DNA of 8,767 nt from Bacillota bacterium (GCA_023380285.1 JAMCRA010000018.1:1-8767), one strand, 5' to 3'. Positions 1 to 7,998 are shown, numbered from the stretch's first letter. Notes: generated by a model not told the origin, from the sequence alone. A program made the numbers and translations.

Positions 1-1543
<1,543 letters not shown>

Positions 1544-1589
1544 GCGAAAAACCTCCCTGATTCGATAATGAACATCTCTTTGGAGTGCC

Positions 1590-1616
1590 TTAGCACTCAC
1601 CCTCGTAGAGTGATAC
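1590..1616 (-). promoter_or_regulatory. CIRCE operator (HrcA-binding site) of groESL
   Basis: Plus strand: TTAGCACTC at 1590-1598, a 9-base spacer, then GAGTGATAC at 1608-1616. The CIRCE consensus is TTAGCACTC-N9-GAGTGCTAA. The first arm is perfect and the second matches 7 of 9. It sits just downstream of the -10 box, covering the expected start point and the early untranslated leader, the usual position for HrcA repression of groESL. HrcA itself is not in the window. A third half-site adjoins it (see findings). Confidence 0.93.
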
Positions 1617-1617
1617 C

Positions 1618-1646
1618 ACTATAACAAACAGTCGGATATTTGACAA
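1618..1646 (-). promoter_or_regulatory. Sigma70-type promoter of groESL
   Basis: Read on the minus strand: -35 TTGTCA (1641-1646, 5/6 to TTGACA), a 17-base spacer, and -10 TATAGT (1618-1623, 5/6 to TATAAT). Transcription would start near 1611, inside the CIRCE element, so bound HrcA would block initiation. The start point is inferred, not measured. Confidence 0.8.
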
Positions 1647-1679
1647 GAGTCAACCCCTCCCTGCTTCATACCGTCGACT

Positions 1680-1735
1680 AAAAAAAAGCTGGCAAAGTTA
1701 TTTGAAGCAACGGGTGCTTCTAAACTTTGCCAGCT
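1680..1735 (-). terminator. Intrinsic terminator after the S41 protease gene
   Basis: Two 13-base arms pair perfectly: 1687-1699 (AGCTGGCAAAGTT on plus) with 1723-1735. An inner 6-bp stem (GAAGCA 1704-1709 with TGCTTC 1715-1720, five-base loop) lies beyond a small internal loop. In the minus-strand transcript the hairpin runs straight into a tract of about eight U (A run at 1680-1687). It lies about 35 bases after the protease stop codon. It also insulates groESL, whose -35 box is about 34 bases further on. The plus direction has no U tract, so it is one-directional. Confidence 0.92.
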
Positions 1736-1770
1736 CAATCATCGACTAAGGATGAAGATCAAAGGGGCCT

Positions 1771-3105
1771 CTACCCGGCAGACGGATAAGAATTCGGACG
1801 GACAAATCCGACGGACTGATTTCCAGTCTTCAGGTCTCGGTCAAGCATTTTAAGAGCCGCCTGAACCTGATTGTCTTTCTTTAACGGAATCCGTCCAATG
1901 GGCAGATGGAACTGAATGTGACCCAAAGGGATGGAAACTTTTGACTCTGCTCCGTCAGGATTAAGAAAATGATGTTTCAGATTGACTTCTCTTGGCACCT
2001 TGATCGATTTTACTCCGCGAGGAATAATTTGCTTGACGATCACATCCGGCGAAATTCCATAATCCTGGATAGAGCGTCCGCTGGGCGTGAAATAGCGTGC
2101 AGTCGTCAGTCGCAAAGCCGATCCGTCAAAGAGGGGGAGAATTGTTTGCACGGATCCTTTTCCGAAGGTCTGTGTTCCCAAAATGGTCGCTCTCTTGTAA
2201 TCCTGAAGGGCACCGGAAAGGATCTCCGCCGCTGAAGCCGTCTCCGTATTCACGAGAACTACGATCGGGAAGTGAAGATAAGGTCTGGGATTACGGGAGT
2301 GAAATTCATGAAACTGACGGCGACCTTTCATGGAAACAACAACTTTATTTTCCGGAAGAAAGATGGAAGAGGCGTCCACAGCATCGTTCAGAAGGCCCCC
2401 GGGATTGTTTCTTAAATCGATGACAAGTCCTTTCATCCCTTTGGAAATCAATCCGGCAATAGCTTCCTTCATCTCTTTTGCCGTGTCTTCCGAAAATTCC
2501 TGGACATGGATATAACCGATCCTTGATGTCAGCATGCGTTCGTGAACCGTATGTATCCGGATCACTTCCCGGATGAGGACAAAATCTTTTTTCTGAAATG
2601 AACCTTTTCGGCGAATGGTCAGGTTGACAGAAGTCCCGGCCCTTCCCCTCATCATATGGACAGCATTTTCCAGACCAAGCCGTGAAGTGCTTTTCCCATC
2701 GACACTTATGATTTCATCTCCAGCCTTGATCCCGGCCCTGTCCGCCGGCGACCCCGGGATCGGAGCCTGAACGAGAATGTTGGTACCATTCGTCGTAATT
2801 TTGATTCCGACCCCACCGAACTTACCCTTCGTATCGATTTCCAGTTCGTGGTATTCCTGAGGGGTCATATACTCAGAGTGGGGATCGAGGGACGCCACCA
2901 TTCCCTTGATGGCGCCAGTCAAAACTGGCTTGGGGGAAAGTGGGTCTACATAATCTTTCTGGATCAACGCATATACCATCGAAAAAACCTTCAGGGAGCG
3001 GTCCGTTCCGCCATCGGCAAAAACTGCATGACCAACACCCCCGACAAGAATTCCGATTGCCAAGATCAACAAGACATTTCCCGTTTTCATTATTCTCTTC
3101 CACAT
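1771..3105 (-). CDS. ctpA: Carboxyl-terminal processing protease, S41 family (CtpA/Prc-like) with PDZ domain
   Basis: Exported or membrane-anchored serine protease that trims or degrades periplasmic proteins from their C-termini. Numbered from the chosen start (444 residues): an N-terminal signal or anchor at about 8-30 (VLLILAIGILVGGVGHAVFA), a helical N-region with SLDPHSEYMTPQEY (72-85), a PDZ domain at about 93-180 (GGVGIKI, GSPADRAGIKAGDEI), and a protease core from about 193. The Ser-Lys-Gln triad typical of CtpA is present: Ser291 in NTETASAAEI, Lys316 and Gln320 in TFGKGSVQ. LVIDLRNNPGG (227-237) is the usual strand-loop motif. ATG 3103-3105 gives a compact signal sequence. ATG 3142-3144 (13 residues longer, with a GGGTGGGA upstream) and ATG 3088-3090 are alternatives; none has a decisive ribosome site. 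It lies about 220 bases after the envC-like gene and is followed by a terminator. S41 proteases often neighbour EnvC-like genes, which fits a role in cell-wall remodelling. The specific substrate is unknown. Confidence 0.93.
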   Translation of the reverse strand: MWKRIMKTGNVLLILAIGILVGGVGHAVFADGGTDRSLKVFSMVYALIQKDYVDPLSPKPVLTGAIKGMVASLDPHSEYMTPQEYHELEIDTKGKFGGVGIKITTNGTNILVQAPIPGSPADRAGIKAGDEIISVDGKSTSRLGLENAVHMMRGRAGTSVNLTIRRKGSFQKKDFVLIREVIRIHTVHERMLTSRIGYIHVQEFSEDTAKEMKEAIAGLISKGMKGLVIDLRNNPGGLLNDAVDASSIFLPENKVVVSMKGRRQFHEFHSRNPRPYLHFPIVVLVNTETASAAEILSGALQDYKRATILGTQTFGKGSVQTILPLFDGSALRLTTARYFTPSGRSIQDYGISPDVIVKQIIPRGVKSIKVPREVNLKHHFLNPDGAESKVSIPLGHIQFHLPIGRIPLKKDNQVQAALKMLDRDLKTGNQSVGFVRPNSYPSAG

Positions 3106-3288
3106 ATCAAGCACATACCCCTTCCCGTATGGGAAAAACATCACGTCCCACCCTTATTGATTTTGGGCAGAAACACCGAATATAAAGAAAAACTTGTTAG
3201 GGCAAAGATTATCATGACAAAGTTCGATGAGCAAGAAATTCTCCCGGTTTGTCCGGATCGATAAGGCCAAGCCAACGATCAGTCAGTG

Positions 3289-3308
3289 AAAAACTGGTCC
3301 ATGGCCAG
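3289..3308 (-). terminator. Possible weak terminator after the envC-like gene
   Basis: A short GC-rich stem (CTGG 3294-3297 with CCAG 3305-3308) is followed in the minus-strand transcript by five U (A run 3289-3293). It sits 20 bases after the envC-like stop. The stem is only 4 bp, so some read-through to the protease gene is likely. The rest of the gap to the protease (3106-3288) shows only weak promoter-like boxes that I would not call. Confidence 0.25.
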
Positions 3309-3327
3309 ACATTGCCCCCCACCTTGA

Positions 3328-4530
3328 TTACTCTCTTCTTTTTCCCAAATATGGAAGAGGATTCACCGGATTTCCGAAATGGGTCAGTCCGAAAAAAATG
3401 GTCGAGTGGCCATTGGTTCCCCCTCCTCCAGCCGTTCCCAGAAATCCGCCTTTCCGGATAATTTGTCCTTCTTTCACCCCGATCGATTTCATATGTCCAT
3501 AGAGAGAGTAAACATGATGACCGTGATTGACGATAACCAGTTTTCCATATCCCGAATAGTGTCGGGCAAAGAGAATTCGTCCGGTTTCAGCGCTTTTGAC
3601 CGGGCTGCCTGCGGCAGCAGCGATATCGACTCCGTCATGATATCGGCCAAAAGACTCTATGATTTTCCCGTTTACCGGCCAGAGAAGCCCTCTGATCTTG
3701 AGTTTGACCGGAGAGAAATGATGAAGATGACGATGCCGGTTCCTCAGCTCGACCAATCGAAGATGGTGGATCAACCCCAGCAGTTTCTGTGTTTTTGAGA
3801 GAATGAGTTCATTGTTTTTTTCAAGGCCCGAAGTTTGCTCCTTCAGAGCTGCAATCTGTCTATGGATCCGGTTCATCTGCTGCTTTTCATCTGCTTCTTC
3901 CCGTTTCCGGCGAGATTCCTTGTGAAGTATCTCCTTTCTTTTCCGGTACAATTCATCCATCTTTATCGATGTAGAAACTTCAAGTATCCTGTCCCGGGAA
4001 ATTTTTTTTCTCATCCGTCTGAGAGATGTGTCCGAAATCCAGATACCCAGCATATCAATTGAAGACTCCGGTGTTTGGTCTTTAAGAACAAGATAGGCTG
4101 TAACCGCGTTCTGCAGAACCATCACTTCCTGTATCCCTGCAACAGCCTGATGAGATCGAAGGGCCATCTTTTCAGACCGGATTTCGCGATTGAGACGGGA
4201 TAACCGTCGAGAAAACCGGATCTCATTCATGTGGTTCTGCTCGATTTGCATATGGAGCTTTTCCTTGTCCATTCTGAGTTCGAGCATCTTGAACTTTAGA
4301 TCGTCGCGCTTGTTCAAATATTTCTTCTCGAGTCTTTTGTTCTGGATAAGCTCTTTCTTCAGTTTCTCGTATTCTTTTTTGTGCTCAGAAATCTCGTGCC
4401 GCAACTTCTTCTGGCTCGGAGGAGCTCCTTCCGCTCGAAGGACGAGAGGATCGGAAAAAAAGAGGATTGCTCCGTAAAAGAGGAGAAAAGGGACTAAAGT
4501 CAGATGCGAGAGAGAGCGGAGGAAAGCCAC
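3328..4530 (-). CDS. EnvC-like coiled-coil protein with degenerate LytM (M23) domain; probable amidase activator
   Basis: Predicted periplasmic murein hydrolase regulator of 400 residues. The ATG at 4566 is possible, but GTG 4528-4530 is preferred: it has AGGAG seven bases upstream and gives a clean signal peptide (about 1-33; hydrophobic LTLVPFLLFYGAILFF, likely cleavage after LRA). Lys/Glu-rich coiled coil spans about 41-125 and again about 170-255. The C-terminal LytM fold (about 280-397) starts LLWPVNGKIIESFGRYHDGVD. His298 and Asp302 of the first zinc motif and His346 (YGHM) are present. The normal HxH motif is replaced by Thr377-Ile-Phe379 in TIFFGL, aligned by the following GNPVNPLPYLG. 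E. coli EnvC has the same kind of loss (SLYFEI) and activates amidases rather than cutting wall itself, so an activator role is inferred here. The start overlaps the end of the ftsX-like gene by 31 bases, implying coupled translation with its probable membrane partner. Confidence 0.88.
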   Translation of the reverse strand: MAFLRSLSHLTLVPFLLFYGAILFFSDPLVLRAEGAPPSQKKLRHEISEHKKEYEKLKKELIQNKRLEKKYLNKRDDLKFKMLELRMDKEKLHMQIEQNHMNEIRFSRRLSRLNREIRSEKMALRSHQAVAGIQEVMVLQNAVTAYLVLKDQTPESSIDMLGIWISDTSLRRMRKKISRDRILEVSTSIKMDELYRKRKEILHKESRRKREEADEKQQMNRIHRQIAALKEQTSGLEKNNELILSKTQKLLGLIHHLRLVELRNRHRHLHHFSPVKLKIRGLLWPVNGKIIESFGRYHDGVDIAAAAGSPVKSAETGRILFARHYSGYGKLVIVNHGHHVYSLYGHMKSIGVKEGQIIRKGGFLGTAGGGGTNGHSTIFFGLTHFGNPVNPLPYLGKRRE

Positions 4531-5399
4531 CCGAATGCTCCTGTCATGACAGGAAAAAGAAACCAATCGAGATCACCCGTTTTCCCTGCAAGCCCGGTGT
4601 TATAGAAAAATGGGTCAAGTCCGTCAGGATAAAGAACGGGATGTAGAACCATGAGAGAGAGCAGAGCGATCAGTCCGGAAAAAAATCCGGCAATCACCCC
4701 TCCCCAGAGGATGGGAGGAGAAGCTTCCTCCGGTGCAGCGTCCCCAAGGTCTTCCGGAGTTGCCTGCCACATAAGTTTTCTTTCTGCACTTTCTTGCCGG
4801 GCAACATTTTCAAGCGTTTTTTTCGGTGACCATTTGAGATGAAAGATTTGAATCCAATAAAAAAATAGTGCAAAGAATGTCAAAAGAGAAAAAAACAGAC
4901 CGACATCCTTGAGCTTGTCCATCATTTTGTTCAAAAAATCAAGTCGGGATGCCCACGCTTCATTCAGTTCGAGCATCAATACATGAGGATCCTGCTCCAG
5001 AAACTCCTTTAGGGAGTTTATCTGGGGCAGAAGATATGTCCGATGTCCAAGAGAGTCCTGTCCGTATGCAATACGGACCGACAATATGTGCTGAAATCGG
5101 TCAGGGATTCTGACGGACTCTCCATCTTTCATGGCAGGAAGAAATCCTGCTATTTCTTTGGAGGAAATCAGACGGACCGATTTTTCTCCCGTTACCTCAG
5201 AAATCTTGTCCAGAAGGGCATTTACGGCTTTGTTGTCTGTCGTGTGTTTCAGGACAACGATCATGTGGATTGCAGGATAAAGTTTTTCGGACTGGTCTTT
5301 TGCCATCAGAAAAAAAGAAGTGATCCAGAGAAAAAAAGCAAAGGGCACAGAGGAAATCAGGGTAAACACAAGAAAACCTGGACGGGTCATAAAGGACAT
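4500..5399 (-). CDS. ftsX: FtsX-like cell-division membrane protein (divergent)
   Basis: Putative inner-membrane subunit of an FtsEX complex, which transmits an ATPase signal from the divisome to periplasmic EnvC. The 299 residues have FtsX topology: TM1 about 9-32, an extracytoplasmic domain about 33-164 (IHMIVVL, then an alternating helix/strand pattern through VRLISSKEIAGF), TM2 about 166-188, TM3 about 229-253 and TM4 about 278-296, ending GWLSSALSRI. The TM2-TM3 cytosolic segment (ERKLMWQATPEDL, 206-218) resembles a degenerate form of the family's conserved R/E-rich, VGAT-containing stretch. The cytosolic N-terminus is very short. ATG 5397-5399 is the first ATG after an in-frame stop and lies 9 bases after the rnhB stop. 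No good Shine-Dalgarno is visible, so coupling to rnhB is likely. The ATPase gene ftsE, normally just upstream, is absent. Identification rests on topology, fragmentary motifs and the envC-like neighbour. Confidence 0.78.
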   Translation of the reverse strand: MSFMTRPGFLVFTLISSVPFAFFLWITSFFLMAKDQSEKLYPAIHMIVVLKHTTDNKAVNALLDKISEVTGEKSVRLISSKEIAGFLPAMKDGESVRIPDRFQHILSVRIAYGQDSLGHRTYLLPQINSLKEFLEQDPHVLMLELNEAWASRLDFLNKMMDKLKDVGLFFSLLTFFALFFYWIQIFHLKWSPKKTLENVARQESAERKLMWQATPEDLGDAAPEEASPPILWGGVIAGFFSGLIALLSLMVLHPVLYPDGLDPFFYNTGLAGKTGDLDWFLFPVMTGAFGWLSSALSRI

Positions 5400-5408
5400 A
5401 AATGACTA

Positions 5409-6095
5409 CTATGCCAAGTTGTCAGAGTTTGAAGGAAGGTTGAAAGCTTCCGTAGAATGAACTGTTTTCTCACAGAAAGGTGCCAGAAAAGTCTTGCAAA
5501 AAACAGAACGATGAACAGAAGAAACACCCAAAAGAAGAAGTCCATCCCTGTGTTTTGCCGTCCCATACCCCTTGTTTTCCCCAAATCCATATCCTGCATA
5601 GGTTCTGTCCAGATCGGACATCATGCTATCCCTGTATACCTTTGCGATAATGGACGCTGCAGCGATCGAGAGAATCTTTCTGTCTCCGCCGGTATATGCT
5701 TCCTGGCTGCACCCGAGCGCCGGAATGACATCCCGACCATCGACCAGGACCATGTCTGGATTTTCCGGTAACCCTTCCACCGCTCTTCTCATGGCGAGGA
5801 AAGTTGCTTGGCGAATGTTCAGGGCATTGATCTCTGAAACCGTTGCTTCACCGATTGCCCAGGAAGACAGATGAGCGATGAGCTTATCGTTTAGCTCCTC
5901 CCTCTTTGCAGGAGACAGGAGTTTTGAGTCGCGAATCCCCATGTTTTCAAAAATTCCTAGAGGATCAGGGAGAACTACAGCCGCTGCAACGACAGGACCT
6001 GCCAGGGCTCCTCGACCCACCTCATCGACACCCGCCACCCGGCGAAAACCTTTTTCCCGAAAATGTCTCTCAAAATCCGACGTTGGGGAGTTCAT
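5409..6095 (-). CDS. rnhB: Ribonuclease HII domain, with its own candidate ATG inside the fused frame
   Basis: Cleaves RNA in RNA-DNA hybrids, including single ribonucleotides embedded in DNA. From Met at 6093-6095 it would be 228 residues, a normal length. The catalytic carboxylates are all present (numbering from this Met): Asp24-Glu25 in [15 protein letters not shown], Asp119 in LVDGRD, and Asp156 in [14 protein letters not shown]. Other family motifs are [11 protein letters not shown] (56-66), [15 protein letters not shown] (168-182) and VSSVHRSVF (191-199). The ATG lacks a clear Shine-Dalgarno (only GCAAGCGATTGC precedes it). Independent expression would therefore rely on coupling to rplS translation. 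In the +1 frame a TGA overlaps this ATG as ATGA, the usual layout of coupled genes. It ends 9 bases before the ftsX-like gene. Confidence 0.85.
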   Translation of the reverse strand: MNSPTSDFERHFREKGFRRVAGVDEVGRGALAGPVVAAAVVLPDPLGIFENMGIRDSKLLSPAKREELNDKLIAHLSSWAIGEATVSEINALNIRQATFLAMRRAVEGLPENPDMVLVDGRDVIPALGCSQEAYTGGDRKILSIAAASIIAKVYRDSMMSDLDRTYAGYGFGENKGYGTAKHRDGLLLLGVSSVHRSVFCKTFLAPFCEKTVHSTEAFNLPSNSDNLA

Positions 6096-6455
6096 GCAAT
6101 CGCTTGCATCAGATGTCTTTCTTGCCTGCAGTCTGGCCGCTTTCCCCTTTTTTGTTCTCAAATAATAAAGTTTGGCCCTTCTGACTTTTCCCACACGGAC
6201 TCTGTCGACTTTCACAATTTGGGGAGAATGCAAAGGAAACATTCTTTCCACGCCGACTCCAAAAGAGATCTTCCGAACAGTCATCATGGAACGCGTTCCT
6301 CCGCCCCGCAAAGCGATCACAACCCCTTCGAATACCTGAACGCGTTCCTTCTCTCCCTCGACGATCTTGAGATGGACCCTTACAGTTTCCCCGATTCTTA
6401 CATCAACAGGGTTTTCCTTAAAATACAATTGCTCTACTTGATCCAGAACGTTCAT
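5409..6455 (-). CDS. rplS-rnhB: Single open frame: ribosomal protein L19 fused to RNase HII
   Basis: One uninterrupted 348-residue frame holds two complete proteins. Residues 1-112 are L19, a 50S protein near the 30S interface: [20 protein letters not shown], then [50 protein letters not shown] and the C-terminal [18 protein letters not shown]. coli L19 (115 residues) ends at the equivalent point. Residues 121-348 are RNase HII. The linker (TSDASDC, about 114-120) shows no known domain. The start ATG 6453-6455 follows AAAGGTG seven bases upstream and matches the family N-terminus. It lies 66 bases after trmD. An extended L19 C-terminus would be unusual in the ribosome, so separate products may be made by internal initiation or frameshifting, or the fusion may be a sequencing artefact (see findings). 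Both domain identities are certain; the fusion is what this sequence shows. Confidence 0.9.
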   Translation of the reverse strand: MNVLDQVEQLYFKENPVDVRIGETVRVHLKIVEGEKERVQVFEGVVIALRGGGTRSMMTVRKISFGVGVERMFPLHSPQIVKVDRVRVGKVRRAKLYYLRTKKGKAARLQARKTSDASDCMNSPTSDFERHFREKGFRRVAGVDEVGRGALAGPVVAAAVVLPDPLGIFENMGIRDSKLLSPAKREELNDKLIAHLSSWAIGEATVSEINALNIRQATFLAMRRAVEGLPENPDMVLVDGRDVIPALGCSQEAYTGGDRKILSIAAASIIAKVYRDSMMSDLDRTYAGYGFGENKGYGTAKHRDGLLLLGVSSVHRSVFCKTFLAPFCEKTVHSTEAFNLPSNSDNLA

Positions 6456-6490
6456 TTTTTTTCACCTTTCCTTCGTATTGTGTGGTTCTC

Positions 6491-6507
6491 TCGGAATCCG
6501 CTTCCGA
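6491..6507. other. Small hairpin between trmD and rplS
   Basis: A perfect 6-bp inverted repeat, TCGGAA and TTCCGA, with a five-base loop, lies in the 66-base trmD-rplS gap. It has no U tract in either direction, so it is not a standard terminator. It could be an RNA processing or regulatory hairpin, or chance. Confidence 0.3.
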
Positions 6508-6521
6508 ATAACCGGACTATT

Positions 6522-7247
6522 CTATTCCAACAGCTCCGGGCGTACCCTTAACATTTTCTCCCGAGCCTTTTCCCGGCGGAATTGTCCGATACGAGCATGG
6601 TCTCCCGAAAGCAGAACGTCGGGAACTTCCATCCCTTCAAAAACGGGAGGCCTTGTATATTGGGGATAGTCAAAAAAATCCCCCGAAAAAGTTTCGTTCC
6701 GGACGGCATGCGGATCCGACAGAACGCCTGGCAACAAACGGACGACAGAATCAATCATCGACAAGGCAGGTAGTTCCCCGCCTGTCAAAACATAATCCCC
6801 CACCGACCACTCTTCTATCGTATTCCCCAGAAGGATGCGCTCGTCTATCCCTTCGTAGTGCCCTGCCAGAAAAACGATCGGACGGGATTCAAGCGACCAG
6901 TCCCAGGCATCTTTCTGATGAAAAACTCTCCCTTGGGGACTCGGGTAAACAATCCGTGGCTGAACCATCCCTCCCTGTAGAGGATTTTCCACCGGATTGC
7001 ATAGGCTCTCACGTGCAAACTGAAGAGCTCGGAAGACTGGTTCGGGGCGCAGAATCATTCCCCCGCCCCCACCATAGGGATAATCGTCTGTCGACCGATA
7101 ACGTCCGTTTCCAAAATCCCGAAGGTTCAATACAGTGAATCGGACAATGCCTTTTTCCTGTGCCTTTCGGAGAATGCTGGAATTCAGCATTCCCAAAACC
7201 GGTTCAGGGAATAGGGTTATTACGGTAAAGGTCCGACAACTGTCCAC
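6522..7247 (-). CDS. trmD: tRNA (guanine-N1)-methyltransferase TrmD
   Basis: Uses S-adenosylmethionine to make m1G37 next to the anticodon, preventing +1 frameshifts. The 241 residues carry the SPOUT trefoil-knot motifs: VITLFPEPV (9-17), DDYPYGGGGGMILRPEPVF (54-72), YPSPQGRVF (101-109), LAGHYEGIDERI (127-138) and EEWSVGDYVLTGGELPA (145-161). DYPQYTRPPVFEGMEVPDVLLSGDH (193-217) follows. The position equivalent to the E. coli catalytic Asp169 appears to be Glu185 (RNETF). The protein stops at RPELLE, without the extra C-terminal tail of E. coli TrmD. The start is GTG 7245-7247, with GAGAGG about ten bases upstream. It is the only nearby start that keeps the family N-terminus, and it overlaps the end of rimM by 28 bases, so translation is probably coupled. 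Confidence 0.96.
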   Translation of the reverse strand: MDSCRTFTVITLFPEPVLGMLNSSILRKAQEKGIVRFTVLNLRDFGNGRYRSTDDYPYGGGGGMILRPEPVFRALQFARESLCNPVENPLQGGMVQPRIVYPSPQGRVFHQKDAWDWSLESRPIVFLAGHYEGIDERILLGNTIEEWSVGDYVLTGGELPALSMIDSVVRLLPGVLSDPHAVRNETFSGDFFDYPQYTRPPVFEGMEVPDVLLSGDHARIGQFRREKAREKMLRVRPELLE

Positions 7248-7755
7248 TTCACAAAAACCTCTCGCTTTATCCGATCAATTTTCGGAACAAGCGGATCTAC
7301 CAACGGGCAAAGGACTTCTGTCCCCTGGAATTCAATCCCGATAAGGTCCTGTCCCGGCCTCTCATAACAGGAAATAACACGACCCACATTCGCACCGGAT
7401 ACCACATCAAGAACCGACATGCCAATCAGTTCGGAGACCCAAAAAACTTCTCCTTCCCCCTCGACGGATATTCCCTCCAGGGAGGCATAGAGTCCCCATC
7501 GGGACTTGGTCTTGACCTCTTCCGGAGAACTGATTTCGACCGCCTTCATAAGAAGGGAACCATCACCATGCTGGATCATCTCTTCCACAGGAAAAGGCTC
7601 AAGACATTCTTCGGAAGGTCCGCAATAAATATTTCTCAAGCCTTCCTCAATGATTTCCATCAGACTCGGCGAAGGGTCCCGGACAAAAAAAAACCTTTAA
7701 CCCCATGAGGACGGCCGATTTGACCAACAAGAGTAAGATTTTTCAAATCTTCCAA
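7220..7755 (-). CDS. rimM: 16S rRNA processing protein RimM, split by a -1 frame change at a T9 run
   Basis: Ribosome-maturation factor that binds S19 and helps assemble the 30S head. The frame is broken. Frame 1 starts at TTG 7753-7755 (AGGAG six bases upstream, 12 bases after khpA) and encodes MEDLKNLTLVGQIGRPHGVK, the conserved RimM N-terminus. It reads into nine T (7685-7693) and stops at TGA 7660-7662 after 31 codons. Frame 2 carries the rest, VRDPSPSL, then MEIIEEGLRNIYCG, through the PRC-barrel (VFWVSELIGMSVLDVVSGANVGRVI, then LCPLVDPLVPKIDRIKREVFVKW). It ends at 7220. Joining the frames by a -1 shift in the T run gives GFFFVRDP and a normal 178-residue protein. Without it, initiation at ATG 7658-7660, which overlaps the TGA as TGATG, would give 146 residues lacking the N-terminal motif. 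The gene is surely rimM; whether it is shifted, slipped, mutated or mis-sequenced cannot be told here. Confidence 0.9.
7685..7694 (-). other. Candidate slippery site in rimM (U-UUU-UUU within U9)
   Basis: In the transcript, GGU-UUU-UUU-UUG places the heptamer U-UUU-UUU in exactly the X-XXY-YYZ phase for -1 ribosomal slippage. The slipped frame reads GG-UUU-UUU-UUU-GUC and continues as RimM. A nine-base homopolymer could also allow RNA polymerase slippage. No strong downstream stem-loop or internal Shine-Dalgarno stimulator was obvious. Confidence 0.5.
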
Positions 7756-7767
7756 TTTCTACTCCTG

Positions 7768-7998
7768 TTACTCCAGAATTTCGAGAACATAGCGTTTTCC
7801 AACACGCGTCCCCGCCGCATTCAAAAGGACTCGCATTGCTGATGCCGTTTTCCCGCCTCGCCCAATGACTTTCCCCAAATCAGCGGGAGCAACTTTTAAC
7901 TCGATGACCACAATTCTTTCCGCATCAGTTTCATTTACAACGACCTGTTCGGGAGAATCAACCAGGGATCGTGCAATCATTTCGATCAGAGCTCTCAT
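7768..7998 (-). CDS. khpA: KH-domain RNA-binding protein KhpA (YlqC family)
   Basis: Small RNA-binding protein of 76 residues consisting of one type-II KH domain. The signature GxxG loop is GRGG at 46-49 within APADLGKVIGRGGKTASAMR (37-56), followed by the helix MRVLLNAAGTRVGKRYVLEI. The N-terminus MRALIEMIARSLVDSPEQVVV is typical of the family. In other bacteria it pairs with KhpB/Jag and influences many RNAs and cell-envelope growth; that role is inferred. ATG 7996-7998 has AGGAGG about ten bases upstream. It sits 47 bases after rpsP and 12 bases before rimM, the standard position in the rpsP-rimM-trmD operon of many phyla. Confidence 0.95.
   Translation of the reverse strand: MRALIEMIARSLVDSPEQVVVNETDAERIVVIELKVAPADLGKVIGRGGKTASAMRVLLNAAGTRVGKRYVLEILE

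Noticed and set aside
1544..1600. Longer GroES starting at 1600
   Set aside because: The extra 19 residues match nothing in the family and lie over the CIRCE arm, whereas the ATG at 1541-1543 has a strong GGGAGG and the standard N-terminus.
1680..1735. The long inverted repeat as a mobile-element end or attachment site
   Set aside because: An adjoining U tract, its position just after a stop codon, and the absence of any transposase or target duplication make a terminator the better explanation.
3106..3288. Possible promoter ahead of the S41 protease gene (for example TTGCTC with GATAAT 15 bases on, or TTGCCC with TATATT 15 bases on)
   Set aside because: The spacings are short and the -35 boxes poor, so I cannot separate these from chance in AT-rich sequence.
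5387..5599. A 70-residue hydrophobic reading frame (with [19 protein letters not shown]) overlapping the end of rnhB
   Set aside because: It lies almost entirely over the conserved C-terminus of RNase HII in another frame, and the family motifs there ([16 protein letters not shown]) show which frame is real. Its hydrophobicity is a by-product of that coding.
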